Origin: Aeromonas australiensis
Lineage (GTDB): Bacteria > Pseudomonadota > Gammaproteobacteria > Enterobacterales > Aeromonadaceae
Direction: 5' to 3'
Length of the DNA stretch: 45,328 nt
NCBI RefSeq assembly: GCF_000819725.1
Contig: NZ_CDDH01000107.1
Coordinates: 1-45,328 of the forward strand
Below, one piece after another: positions 25,364 through 33,966 of this stretch (position 1 is its first letter; each line of letters starts with the position of its first letter). The notes under the pieces are model-generated. The model saw only the letters and a program-made list of their open reading frames with translations. It ran no database searches and was not told the origin of the DNA. The position numbers and the translations under genes were made by a program.

Positions 25364-27010
25364 ATGAGTATTACGGTTCAACTTGCCCATTTCAGTGATT
25401 GCCACTCCCACTTCGATGGCGCGCCCATGAGCTTCTCCCCTCTCGGTGAAAGCCAGTGGCGTACCCAGTGCGGCGGTTATGCCCGGATCCTGACCCGACT
25501 GACCCAACTGCGCGCCAAAGCAGCATCAACCGGCCAGTGCTGTCTTTTTCTGCACGGGGGCGACTCCTTTCAGGGCTCGCTCTATTTCAACCGCTTCAAA
25601 GGGCGCGCCAATGCCGACCTGCTCGCCATGCTGGCACCCGATGCCATGGTGCTCGGCAACCACGAGTTCGATCTGGGCAACGGCCCGCTGGTGGAGTTCT
25701 TGCGCCAGCTCGATTTTCCGGTACTGGCCGCCAATCTGGACAACAGTCAGGAGCCAGCCGACACAACCCTCGGGCTGTGGGATATCCCCCACCTCTACGA
25801 TGCTCATCAGCCCTGGCATCGCCGGGTGATCGACGGGGTTCCCTTTGCGCTGCTCGGCATCACCCTCGCCCAGATGGCCGCCATCGCCAACCCGGATCCC
25901 CACACCCGTTTCCACGCGGTCGCTGACACCCTCACCCGGGTGCTGCGGGAGATCAAGGGCGAAGGGATCCACCATATCGTGCTGCTGAGCCACCTCGGGC
26001 TGGATCAGGACAAACTGCTGGCCGAGCGCTTCCCCGAACTCAGCCTCATCATCGGCGGCCATACTCACAGCCTGCTGGGGGATCTCGCGCCGCTGGGTCT
26101 GCCAAGCGAAGGCAGCTATCCGCTGATGAACAACGGGGTAGCTATCCTGCACGCAGGCCACAGCGCCCTCTGCCTCGGTGTCTGCGAGCTCACTTTCGAT
26201 GAGGCGGGCCGTGTTGTGCAGCGTCAGGGACAGCTGGAGTGGCTCCCCTGGCAACCCTGGCCGTTCGCCTCCACCCCGCCCGCCGGGCTCACCTTCTGCG
26301 AGCCGGATCCACAGCTTGAACAACATCTGGCCAAACGATATCGGCCGGAAATCGAAACCATGAGCCAGCGCATCGTCACCCGACTGGCGGCGCCACTGCA
26401 CCATCAGCGGCTGCCGGATGCCACCTTGCCCCACGGCAGCCAGCTCGCTCCGCTGGTGGCCCAGGCCATGCTGACCGCTGCCCGTGAACAGGTGGGTGAA
26501 GTGGACTTTGCCCTGCACAACGCCGGTGGCGTGCGCTGCTCGCTGGAGCCTGGCCCCTTGAGCGAGGCCGATATCGCCGGTCGCCTGCTGCCCTTTGCCA
26601 TCCCCCTTACTCTCTATCGGGTTCATGGTCACGAACTGGCGGAAGCGCTGGAGAATGCCATCGACAACGCCACCAACAACGGCGTGGTCGGCAATGGCAA
26701 CGGCAGCTTCCCCTACACCGCAGGGGTGCGATTCACCTATCAAGCCAATCTGCCCAAGGGCCAGCGAATCACCCGACTGGAGTGGGAAGCCGCCCCCGGC
26801 CAGTGGCAAACGGTCAATGCCGAACAGGTCTACCGCGGGGTATCGAGCGCCTATACCGCCTCAGGCAAAGAGGGTTACACCGCCCTGGCCCGCACCCTGA
26901 CCCAGCACAATCAGGAGCTCGGCATCACCCTGGCGGATGCCTTTATCCGCTGGGCCCGCCATCTGCCGACACTGGAAGCACAGCCGCCCCTGCTTGAGTA
27001 CATCAGTTGA
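25364..27010 (+). CDS. 5'-nucleotidase / 2',3'-cyclic phosphodiesterase family protein, no signal peptide
   Basis: A 548-residue two-domain metallophosphatase of the UshA/CpdB type. The N-terminal metal-binding domain shows S-D12-C-H14 (in place of N-D-x-H), H-G-G-D-S-F-Q-G (near 65), L-G-N-H-E-F-D-L-G (near 97) and I-G-G-H-T-H (near 230). The C-terminal substrate domain carries N-A-G-G-V-R near residue 386 and a Y-x-A-S-G-x-E-G-Y segment. Members hydrolyse nucleotides or cyclic nucleotides, usually in the periplasm. Here the catalytic domain starts within ten residues of the ATG, so no export signal is present. The start is well supported by AAGGAGG six bases before it. A cytoplasmic role is therefore likely. 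Confidence 0.85.
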   Translation: MSITVQLAHFSDCHSHFDGAPMSFSPLGESQWRTQCGGYARILTRLTQLRAKAASTGQCCLFLHGGDSFQGSLYFNRFKGRANADLLAMLAPDAMVLGNHEFDLGNGPLVEFLRQLDFPVLAANLDNSQEPADTTLGLWDIPHLYDAHQPWHRRVIDGVPFALLGITLAQMAAIANPDPHTRFHAVADTLTRVLREIKGEGIHHIVLLSHLGLDQDKLLAERFPELSLIIGGHTHSLLGDLAPLGLPSEGSYPLMNNGVAILHAGHSALCLGVCELTFDEAGRVVQRQGQLEWLPWQPWPFASTPPAGLTFCEPDPQLEQHLAKRYRPEIETMSQRIVTRLAAPLHHQRLPDATLPHGSQLAPLVAQAMLTAAREQVGEVDFALHNAGGVRCSLEPGPLSEADIAGRLLPFAIPLTLYRVHGHELAEALENAIDNATNNGVVGNGNGSFPYTAGVRFTYQANLPKGQRITRLEWEAAPGQWQTVNAEQVYRGVSSAYTASGKEGYTALARTLTQHNQELGITLADAFIRWARHLPTLEAQPPLLEYIS

Positions 27011-27069
27011 TGTCGAGGGGGAATGGCTGTGCCACATCCCCCATGATGGCCAATATTGCCGCAGCCAGC

Positions 27070-27099
27070 GCCCGGTTCCCTGCAAGAACCGGGCTTTTT
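27070..27099 (+). terminator. Terminator of the nucleotidase gene
   Basis: GCCCGGTTC / GAACCGGGC stem, 7-base loop, then TTTTT. Confidence 0.85.
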
Positions 27100-27200
27100 C
27101 GACAATATTTTCCTCATACGGGCCCACCCCATTGCATCACACTCACTAGCTCGGCAAGATAGGCCCGCTTTCAAGATCAGCTGCAGGAACAGGCGATTGC

Positions 27201-28844
27201 ATGAATCACTCCATCCGTTTCACCCCTCCGCGCGTTAATCCGGCGATACCGCCTGCCATCGTGCTGCTGACCGCGCTACTGGCGTTGCTCTTCTGTCTGC
27301 GCAATCCGCTCTTTTACGCCATGGCGCCAGGATTTGACGCCTCACTGTTTGCGGTAATGGGCAAGATGTGGAGCGAAGGGGGGGTGCTCTATCGCGACAT
27401 GATCGACATCAAGGGGCCGATGATCTTCGCCCTCGATGCGCTGGGCTACAGTCTGGGGGGCTTTGTCGGGATCTGGGCGCTGGAGTGGGTGCTCTGCTGG
27501 CTCGGGCTGCTGGCCAGCTGGCAGGCGTTTGCCCAGCTCGGACTCTCGTTCAAGGCGCGCCTTGGCGCCATGCTGGCGGTGCTTGCTCTCTACGGCACCC
27601 GTTACTACTACGGCAACATGACCGAGGACTGGACCTTCCACCTCGCCCTCATCGCCCAGTGGGCCTTCATTACCCTGCTGCTGGACAAGGGATTTCGCTG
27701 GTGGCCGGCGCTGGTGGCGGCCCTCACCTTCGCCATCGTCGCCTGGATGCGCACCAACAACGGCGCCGTCTGGGGGGCCTGGTATCTGGTGCTGTTCTGC
27801 CACTGGTGCCTGCACGAGAAGTGGCGTGACGCCATCTTGCTGCTCATCTCCAGCTTGCTGGGACTGGCGCTGATTGGCGGTCCGCTTTACGCCTACTTCC
27901 TGCAACATGATCTGCTGGCGGCCTTCAAATACTACGCCTTCGATATCTTCTTTGAGGGGAGCTATGGCAATGGCTTCTCCCTCATGGTGGGTGCCGTTGG
28001 CCTGCTGCGCACTGGTCTCATCATGCTGCTGCCCGCCTTTATCATTCTGATGCTGAGTCGCCGGCAGGAGTGGTATCTGCCCGTCCTGCTGGTGACCCTG
28101 TTTGGGGTGCTGTTTACCCTGATCGCCAATTCGGTCTCCGGCCATGTGTTCGATCATTACGATGTGCTCTATCTGCCACTGGCGATGCTACCGCTGGCAG
28201 TATTGCTGGATCGCAGCGAACAGCAGGTGGACGGGGTCGGCCTGCTCTGCATCTCGCTGGTGGTACTGGCCGCCAGCTGGCTGCTGGCACAGCAGTTGCT
28301 ATTTGGCTGGAGCACCAAGGAGTGGTCCCTCGAGCGAGTCAACGAGGTGCTCGGTACCAGCCTGTTGTGGGCGCTGCCAGTACTGATCCTGCTCCCCCTC
28401 TGGCGGGCTTGGGATGTGCGCAGTGCCACCCCCTGGCTGGCAACGCTGGCCATGCTGCTGCTGATGATCAACAACGCCTGGGAAGGGACCCTCAAGGGGC
28501 GTCCCTTCAATCCGGCGGCGCAGGTACGGGTCGACCGTATCAAAGCCGAGACCAGCCCGAGCGACAAGATCTGGGTCGATGGCATCCAGCCGCAATATTA
28601 TCTCTGGACCGATCGCCAGCCGGCGTCTGCCTACCTCTTCTTTGCCAACGTTAAGCCACCTTATGATGTGCGCGAGCGGGTGCTGGCCGATATCCAGCGC
28701 CAGAGCCCGAAGTTCATCATCGCCAAGCCGGAGCGGGTGAGCGAGGAGCTGAAAGCCCCCAGTTCGCCCTCCCATCTCGCCTTCTATCAATACCTGACCC
28801 GCCACTACCAAGAGGTGGATCCGGGTCTCTATCGCCGACGCTGA
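27201..28844 (+). CDS. Polytopic membrane protein resembling GT-C glycosyltransferases
   Basis: A 547-residue inner-membrane protein with about eleven hydrophobic segments followed by a soluble C-terminal part (about 440-547). The first periplasmic loop has G-F-D46-A-S-L-F, then G-K-M-W-S-E-G-G-V-L-Y-R-D66-M-I-D69-I-K-G-P. This acidic arrangement and the g-x-x-x-Y-x-D-x-x-D-x-K-x-P pattern are typical of GT-C fold glycosyltransferases using polyprenyl-phosphate sugars. Neither donor nor acceptor can be told. It stands alone between two terminators and is not inside a polysaccharide cluster. The start ATG has AGG upstream. Similarity to a particular GT family could not be verified. Confidence 0.6.
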   Translation: MNHSIRFTPPRVNPAIPPAIVLLTALLALLFCLRNPLFYAMAPGFDASLFAVMGKMWSEGGVLYRDMIDIKGPMIFALDALGYSLGGFVGIWALEWVLCWLGLLASWQAFAQLGLSFKARLGAMLAVLALYGTRYYYGNMTEDWTFHLALIAQWAFITLLLDKGFRWWPALVAALTFAIVAWMRTNNGAVWGAWYLVLFCHWCLHEKWRDAILLLISSLLGLALIGGPLYAYFLQHDLLAAFKYYAFDIFFEGSYGNGFSLMVGAVGLLRTGLIMLLPAFIILMLSRRQEWYLPVLLVTLFGVLFTLIANSVSGHVFDHYDVLYLPLAMLPLAVLLDRSEQQVDGVGLLCISLVVLAASWLLAQQLLFGWSTKEWSLERVNEVLGTSLLWALPVLILLPLWRAWDVRSATPWLATLAMLLLMINNAWEGTLKGRPFNPAAQVRVDRIKAETSPSDKIWVDGIQPQYYLWTDRQPASAYLFFANVKPPYDVRERVLADIQRQSPKFIIAKPERVSEELKAPSSPSHLAFYQYLTRHYQEVDPGLYRRR

Positions 28845-28862
28845 TCGTCAAGCGCGCCCCGC

Positions 28863-28895
28863 AGGGCGGCCATTGTTGCAATGGCCGCCCTTTTT
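28863..28895 (+). terminator. Terminator of the GT-C-like gene
   Basis: A 13-bp perfect stem AGGGCGGCCATTG / CAATGGCCGCCCT with loop TTG and a T-run, 18 bases past the stop. Confidence 0.9.
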
Positions 28896-28989
28896 AGTGC
28901 GCCAACACCTCTTAGCGTGGCCACTCACAGTAGGCAAGCCTGCCCGAGATAACTACAATGACGCTCTTTTTGATGTGACGAGTGACACC

Positions 28990-29493
28990 ATGGCGGAACT
29001 GACTTATCTGGGCGGCTATCCCGATCCCCTCAAGGCACAGGTACAGCAGCTGATTGCGGCGGGCAAGCTGGGGGAGATGCTGGCCAAACGCTACCCCGAG
29101 AGCCACCAGATCCAGAGCGACAAGGCACTGCTCGCCTACACCATGGCGCTGAAGAACCGCTACCTCAAGAGCTCTGCCCCCCTGTCAAAGGTGGTGTTCG
29201 ACGGCAAAATCAACGTGATCAAGGATGCCCTTGGCCTGCACACCTATGTCAGCCGGGTGCAGGGCAGCAAGCTCAAGGCCAAGAACGAGATCCGCATCGC
29301 CGCCCTGTTCAAGGAGGCACCGCCCCCGTTTCTGAAAATGATCGTGGTGCACGAGCTGGCCCATATCAAAGAGAAGGATCACAACAAGAGCTTCTACCAG
29401 CTCTGTCAGCACATGGAGCCGGACTATCATCAACTGGAGTTTGATCTCCGGCTCTGGCTCACCTGGCGCGATATCGACAAGGCTAGCAACTAG
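28990..29493 (+). CDS. ygjP: YgjP-like metallopeptidase
   Basis: A 167-residue cytoplasmic protein (E. coli YgjP is the same length). It carries the zinc motif H-E-L-A-H near residue 121, followed by I-K-E-K-D-H-N-K-S-F-Y, with the third histidine in D-H-N-K, as in the YgjP/DUF45 (SprT/WLM-like) group. Conserved N-terminal features include Y-P-D-P-L and A-K-R-Y-P. The substrate is unknown. The frame extends 39 codons upstream into the preceding terminator, so the ATG at 28990 is the sensible start, though its Shine-Dalgarno is weak. The DUF2927 gene follows after 26 bp, so the two may be co-transcribed. Confidence 0.88.
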   Translation: MAELTYLGGYPDPLKAQVQQLIAAGKLGEMLAKRYPESHQIQSDKALLAYTMALKNRYLKSSAPLSKVVFDGKINVIKDALGLHTYVSRVQGSKLKAKNEIRIAALFKEAPPPFLKMIVVHELAHIKEKDHNKSFYQLCQHMEPDYHQLEFDLRLWLTWRDIDKASN

Positions 29494-29519
29494 GCTGACA
29501 ACCGTTTCAAGGAGGAGAC

Positions 29520-30365
29520 ATGTCATCTGCCACCCCCCTCTTTAGCACCAAACCCTTGATTGCCAATATGGTCATTACCCGTTCCCGCCAAGCGTCACGC
29601 GGACTGCTGGCCCTGCTGCTTCTGCTCGCAGGCCACGGTGCCCGGGCCGATGAGCGCTGGCAGAGCGACGGCTATCTGACCGAGAGCTTTATGGCCATCG
29701 CCATGGAGCGGGAGTATGGTGATGCCCGGCAGACCCGTTTTACCCGCTGGCAACAGCCGATCCGGCTGCAGCTTATCAACGAGTCGGGTGACAAGCCGCT
29801 GCAGGCCGATGTGGTGAAGGTACAAGCGGCCCATCTGGCCCGCATCACCGGCCACCCCATCAGTATGGTGACCAGCAAACCCAATCTCACCCTGATCATG
29901 ACCGACTACAGCAAGATGAAGAGCTGGGCCAACCGCACCATGGGAGACGATCCTGCGGTCAGGATGGCGCTCAAAGAGGGGCTCTGCCTGGCCAACTTCG
30001 TCGTCAACGGCAAGCATGAGATCGTCCGGGCCACCATCATCATTCCGGTGGATTACAGCCGCGCCAAGGGACGTTTTCTCGACTGCGTGGTGGAAGAGCT
30101 CACCCAGGTGATGGGATTGCCCAACGATTCGGACAAGGTGTTCCCCTCCATCTTCAATGACAACAGCATCGACAGTTTTCTGACCGGCCTCGATTATGTG
30201 TTGCTCAAGCTCGCCTATCATCCGGCCCTCAAACCGGGGATGAGCAGCGACGAGGTGCGCGCAGCGCTCCCCATCGCCCTCAAAGATCTGCGGACCAAGG
30301 GAGAGATCGCTCAGGCGGCGCTACGGGTACAGCAACAGAGCCTGAAGAGCTGGGCCGGGCTGTAA
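29520..30365 (+). CDS. DUF2927 domain exported protein
   Basis: A 281-residue protein with a long signal peptide: a basic stretch (T-R-S-R-Q-A-S-R-G), then L-L-A-L-L-L-L-L-A-G-H-G-A-R-A, probably cleaved near residue 43. The mature part fits DUF2927: an F-x-x-I-A-M-E-R-E-Y region, R-W-x-x-P-I-R-L-Q near residue 78, a C-L-A-N-F cysteine and an E-E-L-T-Q-V-M-G-L-P-N-D-S segment. The E-E-L-T-Q-x-x-G-L-x-N-D region is characteristic of the family and may be a degenerate metallopeptidase helix. The function is unknown. Excellent ribosome binding site (AAGGAGG). Confidence 0.8.
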   Translation: MSSATPLFSTKPLIANMVITRSRQASRGLLALLLLLAGHGARADERWQSDGYLTESFMAIAMEREYGDARQTRFTRWQQPIRLQLINESGDKPLQADVVKVQAAHLARITGHPISMVTSKPNLTLIMTDYSKMKSWANRTMGDDPAVRMALKEGLCLANFVVNGKHEIVRATIIIPVDYSRAKGRFLDCVVEELTQVMGLPNDSDKVFPSIFNDNSIDSFLTGLDYVLLKLAYHPALKPGMSSDEVRAALPIALKDLRTKGEIAQAALRVQQQSLKSWAGL

Positions 30366-30416
30366 CGGGCCAGACTCAACACAGAGCCGGAAGCCACCGA
30401 AAGCCTCTCACCACCC

Positions 30417-30450
30417 ACAAAAAACGCAGCCACTTGGCTGCGTTTTTTGT
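30417..30450. terminator. Bidirectional terminator between the DUF2927 gene and the dinI-like gene
   Basis: A 15-bp perfect stem ACAAAAAACGCAGCC / GGCTGCGTTTTTTGT with a 4-base loop; A-run on one side and T-run on the other. The two genes converge here. Confidence 0.9.
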
Positions 30451-30540
30451 TGTCCAAGGATCAACGGATCAGTCGCGTGCATGCCTGTTTATCCGCCGCC
30501 AACTCATCCAACGCCCGAGCTATCCACTGACAGTGCGGGA

Positions 30541-30792
30541 TCAGGAGGCGACGTTCTCTTCCGGCATCCAGCTCTCGGCGTTCTCCCACACCTCCTGCAC
30601 CATGGCTTCAGCCAGATCTTTCTCTTCCTTGCTGGCCCGGCTGACGGTCAGGGCCATGGCACTGCCCGGTGCGACCCGCACATGGATGTCGGGGAATTTT
30701 TCGCCAAGCTGCTTGAGCAGCTCCTGACGCAGCGCTTCCATGGTCGAGGTCGGGATCTGATGTTTTTTGTCGATAATGATTTCCAGGCGCAT
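30541..30792 (-). CDS. dinI: DinI-like SOS-response protein
   Basis: An 83-residue acidic protein matching DinI (81 residues in E. coli): M-R-L-E-I-I-I-D at the start, a central V-x-x-G-S-A-M-A-L-T-V strand and the C-terminal helix E-E-K-D-L-A-E-A-M-V-Q-E-V-W-E-N-A-E-S-W. DinI binds RecA filaments and modulates the duration of the SOS response. The start ATG follows GGAGAAG. A near-perfect LexA box lies 24 bp upstream. It is 87 bp downstream of the polB stop on the same strand. Confidence 0.9.
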   Translation of the reverse strand: MRLEIIIDKKHQIPTSTMEALRQELLKQLGEKFPDIHVRVAPGSAMALTVSRASKEEKDLAEAMVQEVWENAESWMPEENVAS

Positions 30793-30815
30793 AGGGTACT
30801 TCTCCATGATGAATG

Positions 30816-30833
30816 ACTGTATTTTTATACAGT
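30816..30833 (-). promoter_or_regulatory. LexA (SOS) box of the dinI-like gene
   Basis: ACTGTATTTTTATACAGT: a CTG-N10-CAG palindrome with an AT-rich centre, essentially the consensus LexA operator. It lies 24 bp before the start codon. Confidence 0.9.
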
Positions 30834-30879
30834 GCATTTGGAAAGTAAAGTACGCGAGAGAGAAAGAGGCGCATGCCCG

Positions 30880-33306
30880 CTAAAAAAGGTCGAGTTGCTG
30901 ACCGCAGATCCGATCGAACGACTCGCCGATAAAGGGGAGGATCGCATCGGCAATGGGCCGCAACTGCTTGTCTATGTAGTGCTCGTAATCGATGGCGCTG
31001 CGCCGGTACTCCAGCGGCTCTGGGCCATTGAGGGTCATCAGATAGGCGATGGAACCCCGATGCTGGTAACGTTGGGGCAGCCCGCGGCGCAGGTTCTCCT
31101 CATCGGCCAGCCGCGCCGCCCGCACATGGGGGGGCACATTCTTCTGATACTCTTCCAGCTTCTGGCGCAGCCGCTTGCGATAGACCAAGAGCTCGTCGTG
31201 CTGGCCGGCGCGAGTCTCATCCACCATGGTGCGCACATAGCTGGCGGGATCTTCATCGTGAAACACCAACTCATAGAGGTGGGTCTGAAACGCCTTGGCA
31301 AGGGGCGTCCAGTCGGTGCGTACCGATTCTAGCCCCTTGAACACCAGTTGCTCCCCCCCCTCACTGGCCTTGCCGACCAGCCCGGCATAGCGCTTCTTGC
31401 TCCCCTTCTCCAGCCCGCGGATGGTGGGCATCAGGAAGCGGCGATAGTGGGTCTCATACTGGATCTCCAGATAGCTCGGCAGGTCGAACTCCTGCTTGAT
31501 CAGCGCAGCCCAGTTGTCGTTGATCATCTTGGCCAGCAGCTGACCGATCTGGTCCGCCTCATCCGGGCTGCTCTCCTTGCCAAGATGGACGAAAGTGGAG
31601 TCGGTATCACCATAGATCACCTCGAACCCCTGCGCTTCAATCCACTCTCGGGTCTGCTGCATGATGCTGTGACCGCGCAAGGTGATGGATGAGGCAAGTC
31701 GTGGATCATAGAAGCGGCAGCCTCCCGAGCCCAGCACCCCGTAGAAGGAGTTCATGATGATCTTGATGGCCTGGGAGAGTGCCTTGTTGCTGGCAGCCTT
31801 GGCCCGATCCCGCGCCGCCCACAGGGTGGCGATGAGACCCGGCAGGAAGTGCCGCTCGCGGGAAAACAGGGCGCCGCGAAAGCCCGGAATGGCGTGCTCG
31901 GGATGAGCAAGCCCCTCGATAAGTCCCATGGGGTCGATGCAGAAGGTGCGGATGATACTGGGATAGAGGCTCTTGAAATCGAGCACCAGCACATGGCGAT
32001 AGAGACCGGGTTTGGAGTCCATCACATAGCCGCCGGGGCTTGCCAGCCCCCCGTCGGCCGGCAGATTGGGGGCCACGTAACCGCCACGATGCAGCCGCGG
32101 TAGGTAGAGGTTGGTAAAGGCGGCCACCGAGCCCCCCACCCGGTCCAGCTCAAGGCCGGTGAGGGAGGCGCGCTCGCTGGCAAAGGGGATCAGGTGGCAG
32201 TAGTCGAAGATCTCCCACACCAGTTTGCAATCTTCCAGGTTGTAGCGGGCCAGCGCCTCCTTGTCGGAGTGGAACAGCTCGGTGATCTTCTCCCCCCGAT
32301 TGGCTACATCTTCGATATCCTTGCCGCGGCCAAGCAGTTCGCTCGCCACCGCATCCAGGCTGTAGCTGGCAAACTGCCAGGTAGCGCTTTTGAGAGTGTC
32401 GATGCCGTCCAGCACCATGCGTCCCGGGACGATGACACTGCCACTCTGGGGGTCACTGCGTGATGAGCGCCAGAAGCAGAGCTCGCGCCCCCGCCCGAGC
32501 CGCAGTCGCCGCTTGTTAAGCTCGGCGCGGCGTAGCAGCAGGCGAAAATCAAAATTAACCACGTTCCAGCCGATGACCAGATCGGGGTCGTGCTGGCTGA
32601 ACCAGCGCTCCAGCGCACTCAGCAGGGCGCTCTCGTCTGCCACCCACTCGACCCGGGTGCCCCAGCTGTCGGCATCGGCTTCCGGGGTGCCTATCATGAT
32701 GACCCGCGCATCCTGTTCGCTGTAGAGACCGACCGAGAAGAGGGTCCCATCCATGGCGCACTCCACGTCGAGGGACACCCAGGAGAGGGTGGGCGTCACC
32801 GCCAACGGCGCACAGCGGGCCTCATTGACTTCCCAGTAGCCCTGCTTGCCCCCCTTCTTCACCGCCCGCCCCTCGAAGCGCATGCCGGCGGTGATGAAGC
32901 GCTCCATCAGAAAACGCTCCGATAGCCGGATATCTGCCTCGAAGTGCTCCAGCCCGCGAATGAGCAGCAGCTCAATGGCACGGTGAAAAGCACTCAGGGT
33001 CGCAAAATAGCAGCCCACCACAGGGCGACCGTCGAAGGTGTGCATCGGCAGGCGGCGAAACCGCCCGCTCACCCCGGCACCTTTGAACAGTTCGGCGGCT
33101 TCTGCCATGTGGCTCTGTGGCAAAAAGAACACCGGCTCCTGCCCCGGCACCACCAGTCGCACCGGCCCCTGTGCACTCCAGAGCCACATCACGATTTCGG
33201 TGGTAGCAGGCTGCCCGTTGCGACCTCGCACATCCCGACTATGGCGGGTCAGGATAAAGCCATCCCGTGGTGGGGTGGTGGATACAGTGAGCAGAGTCGC
33301 AGTCAT
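30880..33306 (-). CDS. polB: DNA polymerase II
   Basis: A family-B, proofreading, SOS-induced polymerase acting in replication restart and lesion bypass. The 808-residue product is slightly longer than E. coli Pol II (783). Exonuclease motifs: S-L-D-V-E (near 176), I-G-W-N-V-V-N-F-D (near 248) and Y-N-L-E-D. Polymerase motifs: D-F-K-S-L-Y-P-S-I, I-K-I-I-M-N-S-F-Y-G-V-L-G and the catalytic Y-G-D-T-D-S. K-K-R-Y-A-G-L follows. The C-terminus ends Q-L-D-L-F, a clear beta-clamp-binding tail (E. coli: Q-L-G-L-F). A LexA-like box is 33 bp upstream. Confidence 0.97.
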   Translation of the reverse strand: MTATLLTVSTTPPRDGFILTRHSRDVRGRNGQPATTEIVMWLWSAQGPVRLVVPGQEPVFFLPQSHMAEAAELFKGAGVSGRFRRLPMHTFDGRPVVGCYFATLSAFHRAIELLLIRGLEHFEADIRLSERFLMERFITAGMRFEGRAVKKGGKQGYWEVNEARCAPLAVTPTLSWVSLDVECAMDGTLFSVGLYSEQDARVIMIGTPEADADSWGTRVEWVADESALLSALERWFSQHDPDLVIGWNVVNFDFRLLLRRAELNKRRLRLGRGRELCFWRSSRSDPQSGSVIVPGRMVLDGIDTLKSATWQFASYSLDAVASELLGRGKDIEDVANRGEKITELFHSDKEALARYNLEDCKLVWEIFDYCHLIPFASERASLTGLELDRVGGSVAAFTNLYLPRLHRGGYVAPNLPADGGLASPGGYVMDSKPGLYRHVLVLDFKSLYPSIIRTFCIDPMGLIEGLAHPEHAIPGFRGALFSRERHFLPGLIATLWAARDRAKAASNKALSQAIKIIMNSFYGVLGSGGCRFYDPRLASSITLRGHSIMQQTREWIEAQGFEVIYGDTDSTFVHLGKESSPDEADQIGQLLAKMINDNWAALIKQEFDLPSYLEIQYETHYRRFLMPTIRGLEKGSKKRYAGLVGKASEGGEQLVFKGLESVRTDWTPLAKAFQTHLYELVFHDEDPASYVRTMVDETRAGQHDELLVYRKRLRQKLEEYQKNVPPHVRAARLADEENLRRGLPQRYQHRGSIAYLMTLNGPEPLEYRRSAIDYEHYIDKQLRPIADAILPFIGESFDRICGQQLDLF

Positions 33307-33338
33307 GAAGCGTAAAGGGCTGGCCGAGAATGGGACTA

Positions 33339-33354
33339 TTGTACGTTCATACAG
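33339..33354 (-). promoter_or_regulatory. LexA-like box upstream of polB
   Basis: On the minus strand CTG-TATGAACGTA-CAA: one base away from CTG-N10-CAG, with the left half CACTGTAT perfect. It lies 33 bp before the polB start. E. coli polB is LexA-regulated. Confidence 0.7.
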
Positions 33355-33471
33355 TGCCGGCTCGCAATCGTCACGCTGGCTGCGAGGAGAGAGTCAAACT
33401 GGTAAGCTCGATCCGATCGTGATGCCCGCCCATCCCGCTCTGACCACTCTTCGCCGACAAAAGGAGTCTCT

Positions 33472-33966
33472 GTGGCAATCTATTCCCTGCTGGATCAACT
33501 GGCCATCCCCTACCAGCGTTTCGATCATCCCCCCGTGTTTACCTGTGAGGAGGCGAGCAGGTTGCTGCCAGACCTGCCCGCGGCCAAGACCAAGAACCTC
33601 TTTTTGCGCGACCCGAAAAGCGAACGACTGTTTCTGGTAGTGACGCCGGAGGAGAGCCGGGTCGATCTCAAAAGGCTGGCAGCAATGATTGGGGTCAAAC
33701 GACTTAGCTTTGGTTCCCCCGAGCGGCTCGATGCAGCACTCGGCCTTACTCCGGGTTCGGTGACCCTGCTCGCCATGGTGCGCGACAGGGAAAAATCGGT
33801 AGAGCTGGTGGTGGACGAGGCCATCTGGCAGGCCGAACAGGTGCAGTGCCATCCGCTGGTCAACACCGCTACCCTGATCGTCCGCCTCGACGACGTGCGC
33901 CGTCTGCTGACCCACCTCGGCAGGAAGGCCACCGTCATACGATTGCCTACCGTGATGACAAATTAA
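33472..33966 (+). CDS. Prolyl-tRNA editing protein (YbaK/ProXp type)
   Basis: A 164-residue stand-alone editing domain of the YbaK/ProRS-INS superfamily, likely hydrolysing mischarged tRNA (for example Ala-tRNA-Pro). Visible features are Y-Q-R-F-D-H-P-P-V-F-T-C-E-E-A near residue 14, K-T-K-N-L-F-L-R-D with the conserved lysine near 40, F-G-S-P-E-R-L near 80, L-G-L-T-P-G-S-V-T and the C-terminal C-H-P-L-V-N-T-A-T. The pattern fits PrdX/ProXp-ala better than YbaK. The GTG start has AAGGAG seven bases upstream. Its TAA is directly followed by the ATG of the next gene, so the two are translated from one message. Confidence 0.88.
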   Translation: MAIYSLLDQLAIPYQRFDHPPVFTCEEASRLLPDLPAAKTKNLFLRDPKSERLFLVVTPEESRVDLKRLAAMIGVKRLSFGSPERLDAALGLTPGSVTLLAMVRDREKSVELVVDEAIWQAEQVQCHPLVNTATLIVRLDDVRRLLTHLGRKATVIRLPTVMTN

